Program-made: the position numbers and the translations under genes
Shown here: positions 56,740 to 64,000 of the stretch, piece by piece
Numbering within the stretch: position 1 is the first letter of the stretch
Layout: every line of letters starts with the position of its first letter
Source: Notolepis coatsorum
Taxonomy: Eukaryota; Chordata; Actinopteri; Aulopiformes; Paralepididae
Assembly: GCA_963971535.1 (NCBI GenBank)
Contig: OZ020591.1
Span: 15,826,623-15,890,622 of the forward strand
Length of the DNA: 64,000 bases
Direction of reading: 5' to 3'
Notes under the pieces: generated by a model
Told to the model about the DNA's origin: nothing
Databases searched by the model: none
Seen by the model: the letters and a program-made list of their open reading frames with translations, nothing else

Positions 56740-56990
56740 TGAAAGCTCGGCGTTGCTAATAAACATTTAAAATAATTTTTATAATCGAGTAAAAAAAATC
56801 ACTGGCTGCTTCCGCATTTTCACGCAGGAGCGCTGTGATTGCTGGCTGCTTTGTCACGTGCCTGGTGCGCCCAGCAATCACAGCGCTCCTGCGTGAAAAT
56901 GCGTAAGCAGCCATTTTAGCTAGCTCAGTGATTTTCTTACTCGTTTATAAAAATTATTTTAAATGTTTATTAGCAACGCCGAGCTTTCAA
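56740..56990. repeat. Long inverted repeat (foldback)
   Basis: Left arm 56740-56845 starts tgaaagctcggcgttgctaa and right arm 56871-56990 ends ttagcaacgccgagctttca. The arms are near-complementary over about 105 bp, with about a 15-bp extra in the right arm (ttttagctagctcagtg region) and a 25-bp loop. It could form a stable hairpin. Probably a foldback-type non-autonomous element, but no target duplication is visible. Confidence 0.88.
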
Positions 56991-57048
56991 ACCCTGCCGC
57001 GCGTGTGTGTGTGTGAAACCTTAATGCAACGGTGAGTACCTTTGAAAT

Positions 57049-57340
57049 TTATATCTGATATAGATTGTCACCCACTGTAACTGAGAAACCATTGGTCTTG
57101 CTGAGTTTGTTATTTGATCCAAAGAGAATGGACTGTTTTACCCAGGTGTAATGATAGTTTATCAGCGAGCCAGGTGCAGATTCTGCCGAGTTCTGAGCTG
57201 ATGGTTTGTTCAACCTGTAACTTGTTCTTGTCAGAGACCAGCAGGGCTGAGTCATCCGCGAACAGGAACAAGTTGCAGTCACAAGCTGATGACATGTCAT
57301 TTGCATAAATGGTTGGTGACGTTCGACAGAATAAGACAAA
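57049..57340 (-). pseudogene. LINE reverse transcriptase fragment with FADD box
   Basis: The minus frame gives NLFLFADDSALLVSDKNKL (catalytic FADD), then SELGRICTWLADKLSLHLGK, a frame slip, and ILFGSNNKLSKTNGFSVTVG. It ends where the + fragment at 428 begins (shared FGSNNKLSKT and FSVTVGDN). An isolated palm piece, dead. Confidence 0.8.
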
Positions 57341-57558
57341 ATAAGTTAAGGAGGAGTGGGAACTATAAGCTAGTGTAGCGAGTCGTAAACTTTAAAGTAC
57401 ATTAAAGCAGCAGTTGAGCAGTGTTTGTGTAGCTTTTCTGGAAAAGAAATAGCAGGAGCAGTAGTGAAAATTGTCAAAATTAATATTGGATTGTGAAAAA
57501 AACAGCCCCGGCTGTCTTCCTCTGGTAGGTCTTCTAGCTCTGACTTGCCGTTTGCGTT
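57341..57558. other. No feature seen
   Basis: Short stretch before a candidate LTR. Confidence 0.3.
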
Positions 57559-58241
57559 TGTGGGAAATTATTATCAGGCTTGAATATTCAGTGACTTTGT
57601 ACTTATTATTTACCTTATTGGGGACATTGATCTAAGTTAAAAGTTATTATTAAATGTTATTAGGTACAATCATTATCAATATAGAATATTGAGTGAGTTA
57701 TGACATATTGTAAGTTCATTCAGGCCTCTCCTTAGTTCAGTGGTGTGTCTGTCAAGGCCAAGCACCTGTGCATTTCCCTAGTTATCTCTGGGCCAACGTG
57801 TAGCTAAATGGGCTAGGGGAGTAAACATTTCAGCAAAAGCATAAAAGCTATGCATTTGAATCTAGGTTTGGTGGGAAAATGCACAGATGCCTTGTTTGGG
57901 ATTGGCCACCGACCACATACGCCTATGGACAGAGCAGAGCATAATAAGTAAGGAGGGCTAGGACATTTGCTCGATCTCTCTCTTTCTGGTGTCTCCTTTC
58001 TGGCTGGACTCCACTCTCTTGGTCTGGAGTCAGATGCTCTTTCTGTCTTTCTGGACTTCTATCTTTAATCTCTCTTTTCTCCATCTAGTCTCTTATTTCC
58101 TACTATATTTCTCTATCCCCTTCCTGGTTGTTCTTCTATCATGTCATTAATGTCTGTTTAAGTGTTCCATGGACCACCCTATGTAAATATGTCATTCTAA
58201 TTCTGATCCTTTCAATAAATACAAGACATATTGTTGAACTC

Positions 58242-59816
58242 TAGGGCTGCAACTAACGATTATTTTGGTAGTCGACTAATCTGTAGATAATTTTTTCGAT
58301 TAGTCTACTAATCTAACAATGTTGTTGTTATCTCTGCTTCCTGTGGGCGCGGCTCCTTTTCCGGGCTCTTAGCAGACTTCTTAGCTTAACATAACAGACC
58401 GACAGTACGTTTTGGGGAACTAATGGGATAACTGGGGGTAGAGCTGCTGCGATTACCGCATTACCGCGGTATCGCTGTTACATCACGGCCACCGCAGAGT
58501 AGGCTGAATACCGCGTCACCGCTGTTTTTTTATAATAATAATAATAAATTACCCTCCTCTCGTTGGGCTTGCGGCTCTGCAGATATACCCTACTCCTCTA
58601 TCGAGGTTCCAAGCGACCCTATTGGGTACCAGAAAAGTCACGTGAAACATTGCAGACCACTGATTGGTCAGAAGAGAGACGCGTCACACGTTGTAGCGTC
58701 ATGCAGTGTGTTACCACCAATCGGCAAGCGCGTATTAGGTTTTTACTTCCTGAATGTCAGCTCATCACAACACGGCTAATAACGTTAGCTTTAACTCTCC
58801 GCCGGAGTGGACTACCATCGCTCCTAAGGAGTACTAAACGAGACATAATGATTTTACTGTCTGCAACGAATGTTATAATAAAAGCCCTTCGTTCTATACA
58901 CTTGTCTGATTGAAAACTTTATTAACAGACCGCAGAATGGGACAACTCAGCAAGCTCTGAGCAAAGAAAGGAACTGATATATGAATAGAGTATTGCTTGC
59001 CTTGCTATGGTCCGGTAAATACGCTGATGTTATTGAACGTATAACTATATAATGTTAATGCCACAAAACGAATGCCTTTATTATAAAGTAGTAACTTTAT
59101 AGTAATAATAATAAGAAAGGGTCGGGGGGGTTAGGGGTAACCACCCCTGCCCGCGACACCGAGTGAAGTGCGCACGACCAGAGGGGAAACTTCGAATCCG
59201 TGTTTCACTTTCAATAACTAATGCGTGCTTGCCGAATCCCAAACAATATTCATGCTGCAAAGTCATCCTCTAAAGATAGACATTTAGACTAGAGGCAGGC
59301 TATATGCTATAAAGAGTAGACTACTACTAAAAAAAAAAAAGCATTCAAACTTTTTTTTTTAAATTTTTTGTGTGCGTGCGGTAATAACCGCTGCGGTAGG
59401 AAATATTTTGCAAATCTGTGCGGTAAGGAAAACATCAATACCGCGGCAGCTCTAACTGGGGGTGCAACTAGGGCTAAAAACAATGAAATAAAATAATAAT
59501 AATAAATAATATATCCTTCTTAGCAGGCTTCTTAGCTTAACATCCAAGGGAACTAATGGGATAACTGGGGATGTTGTTTGCTCCTGACAAGAGTCTCAAA
59601 GTCTGGGGTGATGGTAGACAAAGCAACTCTGAGGTCATGCTCAATGTCCAATCTGTTCCTCTGCTTTGTCTTCAGCTAAGAAGCCACTTTCACAAAGATA
59701 GGTAAAAAAACGTTCTATGAATTTTTTTTAATATGACGCAGCGACGCAAAAATTCGGCGTCGACGAGTTTTTATGATCGACGTCATCGATTATGTCGACT
59801 AATCGTTGCAGCCCTA
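58242..59816. mobile_element. hAT-type element, non-autonomous (outer), 1575 bp
   Basis: 8-bp duplication ttgaactc at 58234-58241 and 59817-59824. Termini tagggctgcaactaacgatt and inverted aatcgttgcagccctA. It carries a second hAT element (58439-59454). A direct repeat (ttcttagcttaacat and ggaactaatgggataactgg) lies on both sides of it. Confidence 0.92.
58439..59454. mobile_element. hAT-type element, non-autonomous (inner), 1016 bp
   Basis: 8-bp duplication actggggg at 58431-58438 and 59455-59462. Termini tagagctgctgcgattaccg and inverted ataccgcggcagctcta. The frame 58563-58913 has no recognisable similarity and no support. The block 58838-58950 is shared, inverted, with 45575-46617. Confidence 0.92.
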
Positions 59817-59879
59817 TTGAACTCTTTTCCCTTGTCTAATATTCTATATCCTTTTAGTAAACAAAACTCCCCACACGTT

Positions 59880-60205
59880 CGCCATACTATGATCAGACAA
59901 GGAGGCAACGCTAGAAAGCAGTTTGTTTACAAAGATGTGTAAGAGAGGAGCATACAAATGTATTTGCCCCCCCCCCCCCGCCACACCTACAGAATCAAAA
60001 CAAGCATGTGGAAAAGACGAGCAAGAGACAAATTTGGAGCAGAGAAACCATGAAAACTTAGTTTACAGACTTTATGAAATTACATATTTTTGCAAAAGTA
60101 ATATGACATTACTACATTTCTAGTGTACAATTGCTATAACCATACAGCCTAACTGAAATGTTTCATCTGCTTTAAATTATGATTTTGTCTGTATGGACTT
60201 TACAG
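59880..60205 (+). other. Intron upstream of exon 3
   Basis: Contains a poly-C run (59968-59979). No gene. It ends in a usable acceptor (tctgtatggactttacag). Confidence 0.4.
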
Positions 60206-60345
60206 AGCCGTGTCCAATGAAGATGTCCCAGGGAAAGAATGACCTCAGTGATGGCCCCAACAAACGTGTCAGAGCTGTTTCCCCGGCTGCAGACAAGAAA
60301 GATGACCACATAGCCGGTCCTAGCCAACACCATATGGTCTCCAAG
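60206..60345 (+). CDS. Host gene, coding exon 3
   Basis: Acceptor gactttacag, donor aag|gtggta. Entering in phase 1 from exon 2 it encodes (K)PCPMKMSQGKNDLSDGPNK, RVRAVSPAADKKDD and HIAGPSQHHMVSK, ending in phase 0. Basic clusters NKRVR and DKK could act as nuclear localisation signals. There is no known domain. The 41-kb intron between exons 2 and 3 is filled with repeats, so unseen exons in between are possible. The phases fit without them. Confidence 0.5.
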
Positions 60346-60384
60346 GTGGTATTATGCTTCAGTTGTTATGCTTAGGGTTGGGCT

Positions 60385-60625
60385 ATATGAACAAAATCTC
60401 ATATCACCAGATCTTCCTTAGGTTTGACTAGTGGATGAACAAAATATATCACCATATCTGTCTTATGTTTGACTAGTGGATGAACAAAATCTCATATCAC
60501 CATATCTTACTTGGGTTTGACTAGTGGATGAACAAAATACATCACATATCTTTCTTAGGTTTGACTAGTGGATGAACAAAATACAGCACATATGTCTTAG
60601 GTTTGACTAGTGGATGCAGGACTTC
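60385..60625. repeat. Tandem repeat, about 42-48 bp units, five copies
   Basis: The word tttgactagtggatgaacaa occurs at 60423, 60468, 60516 and 60560, and partly at 60602. Spacing is 45, 48, 44 and 42 bp. Intronic. Confidence 0.9.
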
Positions 60626-61311
60626 AGGGTTTCTGGAGACACCTACCATTGGAGTCAAGCAGAGTTGACGCATCCACTCCAATGATAGAAGTGGGCACAT
60701 ATTGGCAATTTTGGCTACAGAGCTACATCGGAGTTCACTTGTTTGGTCCACACCAGAGTTCGAATGAGCTTTCACACCACCCAAAACCAACCGGACTCTC
60801 CGAGGAAAACGGACCAAAGAGCTCAGGTGTGAAAGCGACCTTAGACTGTAGGAGTTCAGGAATCTACTCTTTTTGGGTAGACTCTTTGCTAGTTTTGACA
60901 TTATTATGGTATTGAGTTTTCCAATACCAGTTACAATGTGATATGACATCTATTTGATATCAGTATCAAAATTATTTCCAAATGAACCGTTATGAATATC
61001 TGGTTGATTTCAAATAAGTGGTTTGCTGGCAAACCAGTTATCTGTCCACACAGCCCCCCCCCTTATTACAATCCAAACAAAGAGTATACTCTTCAATACA
61101 TTTGTTGAGCATAAGTGAATATGTTATGAACAAATTAAAAGTTTGACCTAGTGAACGATTGTCTTCCAGGGATGTCCCCAATGCTAAAATCTGACACCAA
61201 GAGAGTGTGATTTGATTAAACTCCAAGCAGCATAATACCCTGTTTGGCCCATCTTGTATCCCAGCATGTGGGGAAACTTGGCATGGCCAAACACTGAGTC
61301 TGACTTGTGAG
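60626..61311. other. Intron 3, no feature
   Basis: The segment 60640-60845 (tggagacacctaccattgga to gtgaaagcgacc) looks like a decayed DNA-element fragment, not classifiable. Poly-C at 61053-61061. Confidence 0.35.
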
Positions 61312-61882
61312 TTAAAGGGATAGTTTGGATTTTTGGACTCTTAAGTGGTATGAAATACTTGCTAGTAGTATAGTTGATGCGATGCCATTAGCTTAACTCA
61401 CAGACTACCGTGGTCTGAGTGAACCGGGAAGCTTCAGACAGGCAGCAAACGACGTCATGAGACAAAAAGTGTTATTCCACCACACAATAACCTGCAGGCA
61501 AAAGTTGTAATCATCCACAGCAGAAAACATTTCCTATGCTTCAGAGTGACATGATGTGTTGGAACTAGTCTCAGTGTGAGGTAGTCACTAAATGCTTCAG
61601 AGTGACATGATGTGTTGAACTAGTCTCAGTGTGAGGTAGTCACTAAATGCTTCAGAGTGACATGATGTGTTGAACTAGTCTCAGTGTGAGGTAGTCACTA
61701 ATTGCTGGGTCTTGAAGCATAGAAAATGAGGCATGCTGTTTTCTGCTGTGGGTGATTAAAACTTCTGCCAGGTCAGAACTCCGACCACGAGACTCGGTGT
61801 GTAAACTGAGGGCACTGCATCAACTATAGTACTATAGTATTTCATACCACTTGATGTCCACAACTCTGAACTATCCCTTTAA
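61312..61882. mobile_element. TTAA-flanked MITE with long inverted ends
   Basis: TTAA at 61312-61315 and 61879-61882. Ends agggatagtttggattttt and inverted gaactatccct, with extended imperfect complementarity over about 70 bp (aagtggtatgaaatact on both sides). The interior has three tandem copies of a roughly 62-bp unit (tcagagtgacatgatgtgtt, 61541-61700). No ORF. TTAA points to piggyBac or Kolobok. Confidence 0.75.
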
Positions 61883-61958
61883 GGTGACTCATCATCAAGT
61901 ACCAGTGACGAGACATGTCTAACGTAAATTGTTACTGTTTTTTATCTGGTATTTTTAG

Positions 61959-62103
61959 GCCACAGCTCCACTGATATCCAGTACAGTGGAGGAGATGGCG
62001 TCTTGCAGTCACCTCTCTCTGTTGGGACTAAAGGAACAATCGGTCTACTTGGTGGACTGCATTAAAACACCAGGACTTAAAGGAACTGTGAATGAAGGAG
62101 GAG
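61959..62103 (+). CDS. Host gene, coding exon 4
   Basis: Acceptor ttatctggtatttttag, donor gag|gtaagg. Entering in phase 0 it encodes ATAPLISSTVEEMASCSHLS, LLGLKEQSVYLVDCIKTPG and LKGTVNEGG, ending in phase 1. Unlike the earlier exons it looks folded (alternating hydrophobics). I do not recognise the domain. The open frame and phase fit support it; continuation lies to the right of the window. Confidence 0.5.
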
Positions 62104-62495
62104 GTAAGGCTATAAATTCTCTTATTTAAAAAATAATTCACATTGAGATCTTTTTTTTTTTTTTTTTACAAGAGCGTCCTAGCCAAGACAGGCAAAAGCA
62201 CAATTAACAGGGTTGCAGATATTTCATTTCAACCTTTATTTAAAAATCTTAAGCTTCTGAAGTTTCCCTCATTTACAGAAACGACGATTGTGCAAATGTA
62301 AACGGTACATAATAAAAGCAATATTCACAGAAAATGAAACGCAAAAGAGAAATAATAATATAAAAAAAATAATGTTCTAAAATCATTAAAAAAATCTAAA
62401 TAAATAAATACCAGTGTTTTTTGCGCCTTTCTGCAAGAGAAGGGCAACCCACCCTATCATACAGGACACAATGGTGAGTATCGTATCTGTCACCA
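62104..62495 (+). other. Intron 4, left part
   Basis: Poly-T (62152-62167) and AT-rich sequence, no exon seen. A GC-richer bit at 62418-62475 ends atgg|tgagta, but no frame supports it. Confidence 0.35.
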
Positions 62496-63442
62496 TTACC
62501 ACTTTGAGTGCCAACGGCGAGATTAGTCGTCCTAACTCGCCATGCGTTGGGTGCCAATGACGAGTTATCTCGTTATTTGATTGTTATTTCTTTTATTAGC
62601 GATATCCATTAATTTTTCATCCATCCAGCCTGACATTATCATTGTGAATGGGTCTGAGCTTGAAAAGGGCAAATACCGCCGCCTATCGTCTCCCGGATGG
62701 TAATGCACATCATTGGATTGGATTAGGTGGCCAAAAAGTCCGGTCCACGGTTTTCCTATCTCTGGCATGCAGTATCGTGTTACCAGATTGACTGAGGACC
62801 CTCAGAGCAACGTCGATTATGTGTTTCGGACTATAACGTTGGATCAATACAACGCGATCAATATTTGGAATGGCGATCAGTAATTGGATTAATCTTTTTT
62901 CAGAACATCTGATGTGAGGTAAGGACTCTATTTTACCAGTATTGGGTTAATCAGATGTTTTTTTCATAGTGATCACAACGTGTCTGTGTGTGTGTGTGTG
63001 TGCGTGTATGACGTTAGCGCTGACCAGGTCATGGATAATAGATTTTTCAGCCCGCTTCTCTAGCGTCCATAAGTACACATATACTATCGATAATCTAGCG
63101 TTTATTTGAAAACTATTCATAAATCAGCCGAAGAATGACAACGTGTTTTGTGTATTCCACTAAAGGGCTATTATCGCGGAATTTCTCTGAAATTACTAGA
63201 ACTCTCCGAAACTATACTCTTATTCAAAACGGTATAAAACGGAAATGTACCAATGAAAAAACAATCCGTTTTGTACATGTTGACTGCAAGCAAGTAATTG
63301 ATAAGCGAGGGGTGTTTTAGACCCATAGCCATAATTTAAGATATAGTTTAAGCGTTCGCAAATATCCCCGACCTCCCATTGACTAAAGCGCTGGCACTCA
63401 AGGGGTTATCTGGGCAAAGGGGCGTGGCACCCAATGTGTTAA
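62496..63442. mobile_element. Non-autonomous TTAA-type element, diverged
   Basis: Left end ttac followed by cactttgagtgcca. Right end tggcacccaatgtg followed by ttaa. The interior block aatctagcgtttatttgaaa to ccgttttgtacatgttgact is the reverse of 7405-7660, so it is related to 7306-8250. Poly-GT at 62986-63002. A second terminus-like motif at 63381 (ggcactcaaggggtta) suggests a rearranged end. Confidence 0.55.
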
Positions 63443-63856
63443 TAAACTTAAGAGCTGACTGATATGCAGAATCCAGAGGTTTAAGAGCTGATGCTGCAGC
63501 ATGCCTATAAATTACATCACCATATTCAAAAACTGATAAGAACAACAATTATTTTCCTAATTAGAAGAAAATTTGATCTGTTTCTGTACAGGAAACCAAA
63601 TTTCTGTCGCAGTTTAGAGGCAAGATTATCCACATGGAACTTAAATGTAAATTTCCCTATTATTCTCAAATCAAATCTATATCATAGGTATTATGTTTCA
63701 TCATGAATGCATGAAAGGGGGGGGGGGGGTCGTTTTTTGATGCTTTGATCGTCACCAACGGCATATGTTGTGGAGTAAGATTACACACGTTCAGTTCGAG
63801 GTGAAGGCATGGTTGGAAAAAAAGGAAAAACAATCAAATAACTTATATATACATGT
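63443..63856. other. No gene seen
   Basis: Contains a poly-G run (63718-63729). Otherwise unremarkable. Confidence 0.35.
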
Positions 63857-64000
63857 AGGCCTGCCGCAATAAATCGATGAATCGGCGCGATAATTAAAAT
63901 TAATGCAATGATTTTGACGGGCGCGATTAATTGCTATTTGCGCGTTTGTTTGAATGAGGCGGAACCAGTACCTGTTGTCAGTCACTCTCCGTGTGGGGAG
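63857..64000. mobile_element. Start of a hAT-like element, cut by the window
   Basis: Begins taggcctgccgcaataaatc followed by gatgaatcg, resembling the termini of the hAT MITEs in this window. The other end lies outside. Confidence 0.4.

Larger units (their letters stand above)
57559..59875. mobile_element. Candidate solo LTR (about 734 bp) split by hAT elements
   Basis: Starts TGTGGGAAATTATT and ends AACTCCCCACA, near-inverted termini. A 4-bp duplication cgtt lies at 57555-57558 and 59876-59879. AATAAA is near 58215. Its sequence is continuous once the element at 58242-59816 and one copy of its 8-bp duplication are removed. No internal coding region, so a solo LTR is the best reading. Orientation is suggested as + by the AATAAA. 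No second copy exists here to confirm it. Confidence 0.5.

Noticed and set aside
58563..58913. A 116-codon + frame
   Set aside because: Lies in the interior of a non-autonomous hAT element; no recognisable domain or transposase motif.
1..64000. tRNA or rRNA genes
   Set aside because: No cloverleaf, A/B-box pair or rRNA core was recognised by eye; the tRNA-like words found are retrotransposon primer sites.

Overview
The window looks like teleost fish nuclear DNA. It has no bacterial operons, rRNA or tRNA genes. Instead it holds a dense mix of fish-typical elements: L2-, Tx1- and Hero-like LINEs, Ty3/gypsy and Ty1/copia LTR retrotransposons, many non-autonomous hAT elements with 8-bp target duplications, TTAA-type elements, minisatellites and AT/GA/C microsatellites. 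The teleost assignment rests on repeat content, not on a recognised host gene.

The only host gene I can support is on the + strand and spread over 57 kb. Four short coding exons (5309-5441, 19105-19272, 60206-60345, 61959-62103) have consensus splice sites and join in matching phases (1-1-0-1). The first two encode repeated KEEPTD modules rich in SUMO-type psi-K-x-E sites. I do not recognise the family, and the gene appears to run past the right edge. Nearly everything else is intronic repeat DNA.

Layout: 0-5 kb, LINE 3' ends and composite retroposons. 6.1-7.3 kb, minisatellite. 7.3-8.8 kb, a TTAA-type and a hAT-type non-autonomous element. 9.4-17.7 kb, a minus-strand copia element whose LTR is split by a 4.2-kb L2 LINE, itself split by another LINE. 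17.9-21 kb, hAT elements around exon 2. 22.3-28.3 kb, a nest of hAT element, LINE fragment and an intact 5.15-kb gypsy element. That gypsy element has integrase encoded upstream of reverse transcriptase and a SCAN-like gag, the Gmr1-like arrangement. 28.3-32 kb, a LINE fragment and tandem repeats. 32-37.8 kb, a 60-bp minisatellite interrupted by a second, conventional-order gypsy element with two frameshifts. 37.8-42.7 kb, a Hero/R2-like LINE with a C-terminal restriction-like endonuclease, broken by two DNA elements. 42.7-46.8 kb, two adjacent 28-bp minisatellites with insertions. 47-52.9 kb, a Tx1-clade LINE flanked on both sides by (GA/TC)n, suggesting a Kibi-like target-specific family. 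53-60 kb, nested hAT elements, a foldback sequence and a candidate solo LTR. 60-64 kb, exons 3 and 4 and TTAA-type elements.

Only the 22.8-28.0 kb gypsy element keeps one uninterrupted gag-pol frame with near-identical LTRs. The other coding elements read here carry frameshifts, stops, truncations or insertions. Target-site duplications give a readable order for many of the nested insertions.
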